NCBI RefSeq assembly: GCF_000196015.1
Contig: NC_007973.1
Span: 3,038,001-3,102,000 of the forward strand
Length of the DNA stretch: 64,000 nt
Direction of reading: 5' to 3'
Source of the DNA: Cupriavidus metallidurans CH34
Lineage (GTDB): Bacteria > Pseudomonadota > Gammaproteobacteria > Burkholderiales > Burkholderiaceae
The notes under the pieces were generated by a model, which was given only the letters and a program-made list of their open reading frames with translations, did not search any database and was not told where the DNA came from. This document shows, in pieces, positions 28,604 to 35,905 of the stretch. Position numbers and translations under genes: made by a program. How positions within the stretch are numbered: position 1 is the first letter of the stretch; each line of letters begins with the position of its first letter.

Positions 28604-29743
28604 ATGTCAGTCACTGATTCCCTCCCGACGATCCACTGGACCGAAGACGGCGCCGAGCGCAGCGCGATGTGGCGTTCCGAAGCCGGCCTGCCCCCGCCGA
28701 AACGCGTGGTGATCGCCGACGACCAGACGCCGGCCGATACCGCGTTCCGTCTGGCCAGTGAAGGCACCGCCCTGCTCTGGCGCGGCGACTTCCAGAATGC
28801 GCGCCAGTTACTGCAGGCGATGGCGCGGCGCGTCGATCGCAAGCCGAAGAAGGCGCCAAAGCCGGCCGCCAGCCTCACCGAGGCGTTCCACAAGCACCGG
28901 CTCGCCCAGTCGCAGCGGGCCCGCACGCTGGGCATGTTGCTGCTGCCGTTCGAGGCCGGCCACGTGGTGCCGCTGCGCCGCGCGCCCGATGTGCATGAAG
29001 CCTGCGAGCAGGTCTACGGCCAATCCGACACGCCGTACGTGGCGTCGATGCGTGAACTGCTCGGCCTGATCGGCGCATTCGAATGGCGCAAGAAAGGCAT
29101 CGAGATCCCGGCGCTCGGCGAGCGCATCCATCCGTGGTACGGCGTGTTTTCGCCTGTGCGCGGCGAGTACATCGACCTCGTGGCGAAAGAACCGCTGCCA
29201 TCGGGCACCCTGGCGTTCGACATTGGCACCGGCACCGGCGTGCTCGCGGCGCTGCTGGCCCAGCGTGGCGTGAAACGCGTGGTAGGCACCGACCAGGACG
29301 CCCGCGCGCTCGGCAACGCCCGCGCCAACATCGAGCGGCTTGGACTGACGGGCGACGTCGAGATCATCGAAGCCGACCTGTTCCCCGAAGGCCGCGCGCC
29401 GCTCGTGGTCTGCAATCCACCGTGGGTACCCGCACGCCCGAGTTCGCCGATCGAGCACGCCGTGTTCGACCCGGACAGCCGGATGCTGCGCGGCTTCCTG
29501 AACGGCTTGGCCGCGCATCTGACGCCGGATGGCCAGGGCTGGCTGATCCTGTCGGACTTTGCCGAGCATCTGGGCCTGCGCACGCGCGACGAACTGCTTG
29601 GCTGGATCGATGCGGCGGGGCTCAAGGTGCTTGGCCGCTCTGACATCCGCCCGCGCCACCCGAAGGCCGCCGATGCCGACGACCCGCTCTTCGCCGCGCG
29701 CAAGGCCGAGATGACGTCGCTGTGGCGACTGGCTGCGAAGTAA
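28604..29743 (+). CDS. Class I SAM-dependent methyltransferase (HemK-like fold)
   Basis: This 379-residue protein has a helical N-terminal part and a C-terminal Rossmann methyltransferase domain. The SAM motif LAFDIGTGTGVLAALLAQRG is near residue 205, motif II VVGTDQDARALGNARAN follows, and the active-site motif VVCNPPWVP is near 268. NPPW (NPPY-like) points to methylation of a glutamine/amide nitrogen or a base amino group. The exact substrate is unknown. It begins 30 bp after cysB and may be read with it. Confidence 0.8.
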   Translation: MSVTDSLPTIHWTEDGAERSAMWRSEAGLPPPKRVVIADDQTPADTAFRLASEGTALLWRGDFQNARQLLQAMARRVDRKPKKAPKPAASLTEAFHKHRLAQSQRARTLGMLLLPFEAGHVVPLRRAPDVHEACEQVYGQSDTPYVASMRELLGLIGAFEWRKKGIEIPALGERIHPWYGVFSPVRGEYIDLVAKEPLPSGTLAFDIGTGTGVLAALLAQRGVKRVVGTDQDARALGNARANIERLGLTGDVEIIEADLFPEGRAPLVVCNPPWVPARPSSPIEHAVFDPDSRMLRGFLNGLAAHLTPDGQGWLILSDFAEHLGLRTRDELLGWIDAAGLKVLGRSDIRPRHPKAADADDPLFAARKAEMTSLWRLAAK

Positions 29744-29828
29744 GCCACATAGTCGACCCCGAAGCCGTCCCCAAAGCCGTCTCCGAAGTCGTCCTCTTCA
29801 CGATCCTGTCTCGTCCGGGAGTTCGCCC

Positions 29829-30998
29829 ATGCGTCTGCGCAAGCTGCTGCTGCCAGTGATGTCCATGTTGTCTTTTGGTGTCGCCACGGGGTCGGCCCAT
29901 GCCGATATCCGCGTCGGCGTCGACCTGTCGACCACAGGCCCCGCCGCCGCGATCGGCATCCCGTCGCGCAACACGGTGCAGATGTGGCCGCAGACGCTTG
30001 GCGGCCAGCGCGCGCAGTACATCGTGCTCGACGACGCCACTGACCCGGCTGCTGCCGTGCGCAACGTGCGCAAGCTCATCGCCGAGGACAAGGTCGATGT
30101 GATCGTCGGCCCCAACATCACGCCAAACGCGATTGCCGCGCTCGACGCCATTGCCGAGAGCGGGACGCCGATGGTGGCGCTGGCCGCCTCGGCTTCAATC
30201 ATCGAGCCGGCCGGCGACGCACGGCGCCGCTGGGCATTCAAGATGCCGCAGAACGACGCCCTGATGGCGACGATCCTGACCGAGCACATGACCAACCAGG
30301 GCGTGAAGACGGTGGGCTTCATCGGCTTCAACGATGCCTACGGCGAAAGTTGGTGGCGCGAGTTTTCGAAGATGGCCGAGATCCGTCGCCTGCGCGTGGT
30401 GGGCAACGAGCGCTTCGGGCGCACCGATACGTCGGTGACCGGGCAGATACTGAAGCTGATGTCGGCGAATCCGGATGCCATCCTGATTGCGGGCTCGGGC
30501 ACGCCGGCAGTGCTGCCTCAGAAGACACTCGGCGAGCGCGGCTACAAGGGCCGCATCTACCAGACCCACGGCATTGCGTCGTGGGACTTCCTGCGCGTGG
30601 GTGGCAAGGACGTCGAGGGCACACTCTTTCCGACCGGGCCAGTGGTGGTAGCGCGGCAGTTGCCCGATAGCCATCCGGTGAAGAAGGTGGCGCTCGATTT
30701 CGTCACGCGCTATGAAGCGAAGTACGGCCCGGATACGGTGACGCAGTTTGCTGGCGATGCATGGGGCGCATGGCTGCTGCTCGACGATGCCAGCCGACGC
30801 GCGCTCAAGAGCGGCGCGCAGCCAGGCACGCCAGCGTTCCGCGCCGCGCTGCGTGACGCGATCGAATCGACGCACAACCTGACCGTGCCCAATGGCGTGC
30901 TCAACCTGAGCGCGCAGGATCATCAAGGTTTCGACCAGCGTGCCCGCGTGATGGGCGTGGTGCGCAATGGCAAGTTCGCCTACGCAGGCGACAAGTAA
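29829..30998 (+). CDS. ABC transporter substrate-binding protein (LivK-type)
   Basis: This 389-residue periplasmic protein has a signal peptide (MRLRKLLLPVMSMLSFGVATGSAHA) and a type 1 periplasmic-binding fold of the branched-chain amino acid family (IRVGVDLSTTGPAAAIGIPSRN, VIVGPNITPNAIAALDAIAESGTPMVALAAS, GFIGFNDAYGESWW). The ligand may be an aromatic or other organic acid, as with many orphan members in Burkholderiaceae. No permease or ATPase genes are adjacent. Confidence 0.85.
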   Translation: MRLRKLLLPVMSMLSFGVATGSAHADIRVGVDLSTTGPAAAIGIPSRNTVQMWPQTLGGQRAQYIVLDDATDPAAAVRNVRKLIAEDKVDVIVGPNITPNAIAALDAIAESGTPMVALAASASIIEPAGDARRRWAFKMPQNDALMATILTEHMTNQGVKTVGFIGFNDAYGESWWREFSKMAEIRRLRVVGNERFGRTDTSVTGQILKLMSANPDAILIAGSGTPAVLPQKTLGERGYKGRIYQTHGIASWDFLRVGGKDVEGTLFPTGPVVVARQLPDSHPVKKVALDFVTRYEAKYGPDTVTQFAGDAWGAWLLLDDASRRALKSGAQPGTPAFRAALRDAIESTHNLTVPNGVLNLSAQDHQGFDQRARVMGVVRNGKFAYAGDK

Positions 30999-31019
30999 GA
31001 CAAGTTCTAGGAAGCATTC

Positions 31020-31889
31020 ATGACCACCGTAGCATTTATTGGCCTTGGCGCGATGGGCGCGCCGATGGTGGGCCACCTGATCCGCGCCGGCCATACCGTG
31101 CGCGCCTTCGTGCGCCGACCCGAAGCAGCCGATGCCGCGCGCCAGTTGGGCGCGGAACCGTTCTTCACGCCCGCGGAAGCCGCGCAAGGCGCGGCCGTCG
31201 TCTTCACTAACGTGACATCGTCCGAGGACGTGCGCGAAGTGCTGCTCGGCCGGAACGGCGTGGTGGAAGGCGCCGCGCCAGGCACGATCTGCGTCGATCA
31301 CAGCACCATCTCGCCGATCGTCACGCGCGAGATAGCGCAAGCGCTGGCAGCGTGCGGCATCGAGGCGCTGGACTGTCCGGTATCGGGCGGCACGGTGGGA
31401 GCGCAGGCCGCCACGCTGACGATCATGGTCGGCGGCAAGGCCGAGGTGTTGGAAAAGGTGCGTCCGCTGCTGGAGCAGATCGGCAAGACCATCACGCACA
31501 TTGGCGACAGCGGCGCAGGCCAGGTGGCCAAGCTGTGCAACCAGATCGCTCAGGTGGTCAATATCGAAGGCATCGCCGAAGCCATGCGCTTTGCCGGCGC
31601 GCAGGGCGTGGACACTGCCAAGGTGTTCCAGGCAATGTCCACCGGCATGGCCGGCAGCCGTATGCTCGACATGCTCGGCCCGAAGATGGTGACGCGCGAT
31701 TTCTCCGCTGGCATAGAGTCGCGGCTCCACGCCAAGGATTTCGGACTCGCGGCGGACATCGCCACCGAGATTGGGCTTGAGTTGCCGGCGATGCGCGCCA
31801 CGTCGGCGCAACTCGGCGAGTTGATGGATCAGGGCTGGGGCAAGGACGATACGTCGTCGCTGCTGAAGGTGCTGGAGCTGAAGGGCTGA
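31020..31889 (+). CDS. NAD(P)-dependent beta-hydroxyacid dehydrogenase family oxidoreductase
   Basis: This 289-residue enzyme has the N-terminal Rossmann motif VAFIGLGAMGAPMVGHLIRAGH, the substrate motif DCPVSGGTVGAQAATLTIMVGG and the catalytic-lysine region GAGQVAKLCNQIAQVVNIEGIAEA. This family includes 3-hydroxyisobutyrate dehydrogenase and tartronate semialdehyde (2-hydroxy-3-oxopropionate) reductase; the sequence alone does not decide. It lies 21 bp after the binding-protein gene and is probably co-transcribed. Confidence 0.86.
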   Translation: MTTVAFIGLGAMGAPMVGHLIRAGHTVRAFVRRPEAADAARQLGAEPFFTPAEAAQGAAVVFTNVTSSEDVREVLLGRNGVVEGAAPGTICVDHSTISPIVTREIAQALAACGIEALDCPVSGGTVGAQAATLTIMVGGKAEVLEKVRPLLEQIGKTITHIGDSGAGQVAKLCNQIAQVVNIEGIAEAMRFAGAQGVDTAKVFQAMSTGMAGSRMLDMLGPKMVTRDFSAGIESRLHAKDFGLAADIATEIGLELPAMRATSAQLGELMDQGWGKDDTSSLLKVLELKG

Positions 31890-31948
31890 CGAAAGTCACC
31901 CTGTAGGCGAGCGACTGGCGTCCGCTCGCCCTCGGCCCATCCAGCCGT

Positions 31949-32890
31949 TCAAAACCCCGCGATCATCCCCAGCAGCGCGCGCATCATCGGACTGTCGTCG
32001 CGCATCAGGTCATCCATCGCATTGAAATGATGGCGGCCCGGCAGCGCGATCTGCTCACGCACATTGTCAGGCCATGCCGCGTGAATCAGCGCGTTGTGGC
32101 GGTGATACTCGCTCGATTCCAGTTCGCCCACCGCCGTGATCAGTGGCGCGCGCGTGGCCGGCAGCATGAAGGCCGGCGACATGCGCGCGACGTCCGAATC
32201 CGTAAGCTTCAGATCGGCCTGCAGGAACTCAGTGCGACGCAGCGGCTCCAGATCGTACAAACCGCTGATCGACAGGCCACCCTTGACCAGATCCGCCGGC
32301 AGATCGGCACCGACCTGCGGCCACAGGGCCGTCATCAGCATGGTCACCAGATGGCCACCCACCGAATGTCCGGCCAGGAAGATGCGATCCGGGTCATGGC
32401 CCAGCGCATCAGCCTGGCGATACAGCCATGCCACTGCTTCCAGTGCCTGACGCACAATCGTTTCAACGGTCACGTCCGGGCACAGCGCGTAGTTGACAAC
32501 CGCCACCGACACACCGCGCCGAGTCGGCACGCTGGCCACGAAACTGTGATCGCGCTTGTCCAGCGCCCGGTAGTAGCCGCCGTGCAGGAATACCAGCAAT
32601 GGCGGACGCGTGCCATCCGGCACGTGCATGGCCGGGAAATAGTCGTATGTCTCGGTGGCGACCAGTGACGAATCCACCTCTCCGTAGGACAGATCCTCGA
32701 AGTACTCGATCGCACCGGCCCGCGCCAGCGCCGAATCCGCCGCCCAGCGCGCCATGTGTACGGGATTCTCGGGCACGTTCGCGCGATTGTTGTACTGCTG
32801 CGCGTAAAACGCGGGGTCCTGCGAAGGGAGTTCAGCCAATGCGGCAAACGTGGCGGCAGGGGCAACATCCAGGGGCGGCTGGACTGACAT
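31949..32890 (-). CDS. Alpha/beta hydrolase (esterase / kynurenine formamidase-like)
   Basis: This 313-residue cytosolic hydrolase has the oxyanion-hole motif LLVFLHGGYYRALDKRDHSF (HGGY type, as in arylformamidases and hormone-sensitive-lipase-like esterases) and the nucleophile elbow IFLAGHSVGGHLVTML. Aspartate and histidine of the triad would lie in the C-terminal part (LPGRHHFNAMDDL). The start is taken at 32890 (MSVQPPLDVA); an ATG 33 bases upstream is also possible. The substrate is unknown. Confidence 0.8.
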   Translation of the reverse strand: MSVQPPLDVAPAATFAALAELPSQDPAFYAQQYNNRANVPENPVHMARWAADSALARAGAIEYFEDLSYGEVDSSLVATETYDYFPAMHVPDGTRPPLLVFLHGGYYRALDKRDHSFVASVPTRRGVSVAVVNYALCPDVTVETIVRQALEAVAWLYRQADALGHDPDRIFLAGHSVGGHLVTMLMTALWPQVGADLPADLVKGGLSISGLYDLEPLRRTEFLQADLKLTDSDVARMSPAFMLPATRAPLITAVGELESSEYHRHNALIHAAWPDNVREQIALPGRHHFNAMDDLMRDDSPMMRALLGMIAGF

Positions 32891-32989
32891 GGCACTCGGC
32901 TCCAGTGGCATCTCGGGGGGCACCGCAAGGCGCGGTTGCGCGCTATCCTACCGCAACTGCCGCCCCTCCCTGACTCCACAGGAATACCA

Positions 32990-33352
32990 ATGGTCGTCAA
33001 GCGCCGTCTGCGAGAAGGCCGCGATGGCCAACTCGGCCCGCCCCCCGAAGCGCCAACAGCAACCGGATCGCTCTGCCCGCTATGCGGCCGCAGGTTGCTG
33101 GACGACGCCACAACCGACCTGCACCACCCTGTGCCACGCAGCCACGGCGGCCGGGCAGTCGTGCCAATGCACCGCGTCTGCCACCAGAAAATCCACTCGG
33201 TCTTCACGGAGGCGGAACTGGCCACGACCTATCACGACTGGAACGCGCTGCGCGCCCATCCAGCCATCGCCGATTTCATCCGCTGGATCGCCCGCAAGCC
33301 ACCCGGCTTCTACGACCGCAGCCGCGCCACCAACGCCCGGCGCGGACGCTGA
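32990..33352 (+). CDS. Small HNH nuclease-like protein
   Basis: This 120-residue protein has a zinc-binding HNH core: GSLCPLCGRRLL, then DLHHPVPRSHGGRAVVPMHRVCHQKIHSVF. Paired cysteines and the LHHPVP...HRVCHQKIH pattern are intact, so DNA or RNA cleavage is possible. The start at 32990 follows a CAGGA site; the frame is open further upstream across the divergent hydrolase start. It lies just outside the island, 98 bp before the tRNA-Leu target. Homologous small HNH proteins are common chromosomal genes in this group. Confidence 0.75.
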   Translation: MVVKRRLREGRDGQLGPPPEAPTATGSLCPLCGRRLLDDATTDLHHPVPRSHGGRAVVPMHRVCHQKIHSVFTEAELATTYHDWNALRAHPAIADFIRWIARKPPGFYDRSRATNARRGR

Positions 33353-33450
33353 CACCAAACCCGCCCCGGGTTGTCCGACTGGGCGATTTCCGGCATAATC
33401 CGCGATTCATCGCAGTGCGACAGGCATTCTCGCCCGTCGCCAGATACCCA

Positions 33451-33535
33451 GCCCGGGTGGTGAAACAGGTAGACGCAGGGGACTCAAAATCCCCCGCCGC
33501 AAGGCGTGTCGGTTCGAGTCCGACCCCGGGCACCA
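33451..33535 (+). tRNA. tRNA-Leu (anticodon CAA)
   Basis: This 85-base cloverleaf has matching ends GCCCGGG / CCCGGGC plus encoded ACCA, a long variable arm typical of class II tRNAs, and an anticodon stem GGGGA/TCCCC with loop CTCAAAA, giving CAA (codon TTG). The T-arm GGTTCGAGTCC is intact. Its last 63 bases are repeated at 58,834–58,896, so the gene is the integration target of the island and its 3' part has been restored by it. Confidence 0.96.
33473..33535 (+). repeat. Attachment site attL (63-bp direct repeat inside tRNA-Leu)
   Basis: Positions 33,473–33,535 match 58,834–58,896 base for base. The repeat covers the tRNA from just before the anticodon stem to the final CCA. The bases on either side differ between copies. 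Confidence 0.95.
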
Positions 33536-33565
33536 TCGAAAGATCAAAGAGTTACCTCACTTTTT

Positions 33566-33626
33566 GATACTTTCAGATACTGGCGAATACTTCAAATTTC
33601 GCGCCATTTTTTCCCAGTTTTTCCCA
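33566..33626 (+). promoter_or_regulatory. Candidate integrase arm-type sites, left end
   Basis: Two short direct-repeat sets lie 30–90 bp inside attL. The first is GATACT/GATACT/AATACT with exact 10-bp spacing (33,566; 33,576; 33,586), and GATACT recurs at 33,660. The second is the pair TTTTTTCCCA and GTTTTTCCCA (33,607–33,616; 33,617–33,626). The TTTTTCCCA pair recurs, same strand and same 10-bp spacing, 56 bp inside the right end, as expected for integrase arm sites flanking the core. Confidence 0.5.
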
Positions 33627-33961
33627 ACGCTGCCGTTTGACTTGTGCAGTGTCCTTTGCGATACTTTCCCTGCGGCTGCGGGGACGTCACACTCCCCTAT
33701 CCTGCAGGGAGCCAGATTAACTGCAGGGAACTGCTGAGCGATAGTCAACGTCGGGTTGACTCCCTCGCCGAGCGGAGATGCGGCTGACCTTTATGAGCGA
33801 TGTAGTAGGAGCTGCCGTCCTTCGACGACAGTAGGGGAAGAAAAGGGCCACGGACCAAGTCTTCCCGCTTCCGATGACCGCTTTCTGAAATCCCCGACTT
33901 TTCCTAGCCAAGGGCCCGTGGGCCCGGCCCGGTTGCACCGGGCTGGTGGAAGGAAAAGTCC
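33627..33961. other. Left-end leader region of the island
   Basis: No supported gene is seen. The region ends in strong hairpins, notably GCCCGGT TGC ACCGGGC at 33,927–33,943, just before the HTH gene's ribosome site. This could be an attenuator or the end of a small RNA. It probably also holds the promoter of the HTH–repA operon. Confidence 0.4.
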
Positions 33962-34240
33962 GTGCCTACATCCCCTGCATTCGCCTACCTGGAATCTATA
34001 TTTCCGGGCATGGCACTTCTTCCCGTCCTCGAAGCAGGACAGTGCCTCTCCTACGCCCCTCAAACCATCAAGAACAAGGTCCACAACGGAACATTTCCGG
34101 TCAAGACCATCCTTGTAGGCGGAAAGCGCGTCGTAAAGAAGACGGATCTCGCGTACTACATCGACGGACTCGGCCAGGATAGGCCCCGGCGCGGCCGACG
34201 CACCAAAGCCGAACTTCTCGGCGGGAGCGTTGGCCAATGA
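33962..34240 (+). CDS. Small helix-turn-helix (AlpA/excisionase-like) DNA-binding protein
   Basis: This 92-residue protein has a MerR/AlpA-type winged HTH (LSYAPQTIKNKVHNGTFPVKTILVGGKRVVKKTDLAYYIDGL, residues about 28–70) followed by a basic tail (RPRRGRRTK). The GTG start is supported by a GGAAGGA site seven bases upstream. Its stop overlaps the repA start (ATGA). Two roles fit: a recombination directionality factor for the nearby att site, or a regulator of repA. The overlap with repA favours replication control. Confidence 0.65.
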   Translation: MPTSPAFAYLESIFPGMALLPVLEAGQCLSYAPQTIKNKVHNGTFPVKTILVGGKRVVKKTDLAYYIDGLGQDRPRRGRRTKAELLGGSVGQ

Positions 34241-35226
34241 GGAGCAATATTGACGCAGGCCCCGCCACGATAGGGAATCCAATCGATTCAGCCCCACGCT
34301 TAGGGTCAGCTTGCCAGAAAGGAAACCGAGACGCTCAGTTTACTTCTGAAGCATTGGCTCTCGAGGCTGAAAGTGCCAAAAATGCAGGCGCCATGGGTTT
34401 CATGGCCCGCGTGCTTGTGCAAACAACATTACCGCATAGCATCCAGAATGGTCCGCGATATACGCGAAGGAATGGCACGCTAACCGTTTCTATCACAGAC
34501 CTAAGCGGTGCCGGACTTCCGTACGGCAGCTATCCCCGGCTCCTGCTGATCTGGCTAACCACGGAAGCCTGCAGGACGAAGAACCGGCAGTTGGAGCTAG
34601 GCCCATCGCTATCTTCGTTCATGGCCGAGTTGGGATTGATGTCGACCGGCGGCAGATGGGGCACCATTCCAAGACTCAAGGATCAGATGGCGCGCCTGTT
34701 CAGCGCTGCCATATCGGCCACAAGCACAAGCGGTGAGTCCACCGCACTCCATCATCACAGTGGGAAGAATCTTCTGGTCGCGGATGACTTTGACCTATGG
34801 TGGAGTCCGCACAGCCCAGATCAGACTACCCTCTGGCGATCAACCGTGACATTGTCTGAGGCACTCTTTCAACAAGTCATCGACCGGCCCGTTCCCGTGG
34901 ACTTGCGAGCAGTCAAGCTACTGAAAAAATCACCAATGGCGCTCGACCTGTATGCCTGGAGCACCTATCGAGTGAGCTACCTCAGACGTTCCACCTTGAT
35001 TCCCTGGGAATCGATGATGCTTAGCCTTGGTACAGGTTACCCAGAAACAGCGCAGGGCAAGGCTGACTTCAAGCGCAAGTTTGTACAAGCTCTCCGCAAA
35101 GTTTCCACGGTCTATCCAGCGCTACGAGCCAGTCCAAATGAGCGTGGCCTGCTGCTGCAACCATCCACAACGCATATTCCCCGGCAATCTAGGTTCGATA
35201 AGGGAGGATTTTCGTGCAGAGATTGA
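34237..35226 (+). CDS. Plasmid replication initiator, RepA (RepA_C family)
   Basis: This 329-residue protein matches the RepA_C type of initiator found in IncW/IncU-like plasmids and integrated relatives. The typical region is GLPYGSYPRLLLIWLTTEACRTKN-, followed by LELGPSLSSFMAELGLMSTGGRWGTIPRLKDQMARLF, then LPVPVDLRAVKLLKKSPMALDLYAWSTYR-like winged-helix sequence (residues about 85–270). Such proteins bind iterons. Four iterons with DnaA boxes are found near 53.7 kb in the same element. A GGGAG ribosome site precedes the ATG, and it is coupled to the HTH gene. Confidence 0.8.
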   Translation: MRSNIDAGPATIGNPIDSAPRLGSACQKGNRDAQFTSEALALEAESAKNAGAMGFMARVLVQTTLPHSIQNGPRYTRRNGTLTVSITDLSGAGLPYGSYPRLLLIWLTTEACRTKNRQLELGPSLSSFMAELGLMSTGGRWGTIPRLKDQMARLFSAAISATSTSGESTALHHHSGKNLLVADDFDLWWSPHSPDQTTLWRSTVTLSEALFQQVIDRPVPVDLRAVKLLKKSPMALDLYAWSTYRVSYLRRSTLIPWESMMLSLGTGYPETAQGKADFKRKFVQALRKVSTVYPALRASPNERGLLLQPSTTHIPRQSRFDKGGFSCRD

Positions 35227-35552
35227 AAGAAGTAGAAGGTGTTGCTCGCATTGGCGCCTTATTTGTTGCCGCGTTGGCAAGCATGGCAAGCACAGTCGTT
35301 GTGGCCCAGAGTAATAGCAACGACCGCAGCGCCTACGTTCAGCGGGGGCTATCGGCGTTTCAGCCCCAATCCGTGCCAATGCAAGACTGCCAGCGTAGTG
35401 CAGCCGACTTCGCCAGTCATGGGCAGTGTGGGCAGGGGGATCTTGCCTGCGTGGCCCGGTTAGAGCACGAGCTGAAAAACACTGTCGAAAAGAACTGCGT
35501 CAGGGCGATCGAAGAACTCCGCCCCAAGCCACAACTCTACCCTCTCCCGTAA
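35214..35552 (+). CDS. Small exported protein of unknown function
   Basis: This 112-residue protein has a likely signal peptide (ARIGALFVAALASMASTVVVAQ) and a mature part with four cysteines (CQRSAADFASHGQCGQGDLACVARLEHELKNTVEKNC), which suggests two disulfides in the periplasm. The GTG start has a strong GGGAGGA site five bases upstream and overlaps the end of repA by 13 bases. I do not recognise the family. The position before DotA/TraY suggests a link with the conjugation envelope parts. Confidence 0.6.
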   Translation: MQRLKEVEGVARIGALFVAALASMASTVVVAQSNSNDRSAYVQRGLSAFQPQSVPMQDCQRSAADFASHGQCGQGDLACVARLEHELKNTVEKNCVRAIEELRPKPQLYPLP

Positions 35553-35587
35553 CTGGACAGAGGTGCAGGCAATCGAAGGGGTCCGAA

Positions 35588-35905
35588 TTGAGAAGGCCGT
35601 TACAAGCTATCAAATCATTCCTGGCGTCACAGGCATTCGATCGCGCAACGCATCGAGCTGGCGCCTATTTGCTCCTGCTAAGCAATCTGGTCTTGCCCCT
35701 AGGCTTGCATAGACTCTGGATGCGGCTACCAGGTTGCTGGTGGTTCCCACTAACCTTTGCACTTGGCGCGATTGGCGCGTGGAACTATTTGGGGAGTAAC
35801 CACGCCGCTGCGTGGAAGGTGCTGGCTCTGCCGTTTCCCCTGCTGTTCGCTATGGACTTCTGGGCTCTGGCAACTGCGCCTGTACCCCACAGGATCAAGA
35901 AATGA
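35588..35905 (+). CDS. Small membrane protein (TM2-like)
   Basis: With a TTG start at 35588 (AAGGGG site six bases upstream) this is a 105-residue protein with about three hydrophobic segments: YLLLLSNLVLPLGLHRLWM, WWFPLTFALGAIGAWNYLG and VLALPFPLLFAMDFWALA. The PLGLHRLWM part resembles the G-x-HRFYLG turn of TM2 proteins. Its stop overlaps the DotA start (ATGA), so the two are coupled. The longer open frame upstream of 35588 overlaps the previous gene and lacks a ribosome site. Confidence 0.6.
   Translation: MRRPLQAIKSFLASQAFDRATHRAGAYLLLLSNLVLPLGLHRLWMRLPGCWWFPLTFALGAIGAWNYLGSNHAAAWKVLALPFPLLFAMDFWALATAPVPHRIKK

Noticed and set aside
30195..31811. 538-codon frame on the - strand
   Set aside because: Antisense to the periplasmic binding protein and dehydrogenase genes; no coding features of its own.
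33276..33536. 86-residue protein across the tRNA-Leu gene
   Set aside because: It is the antisense translation of the tRNA and its upstream region.
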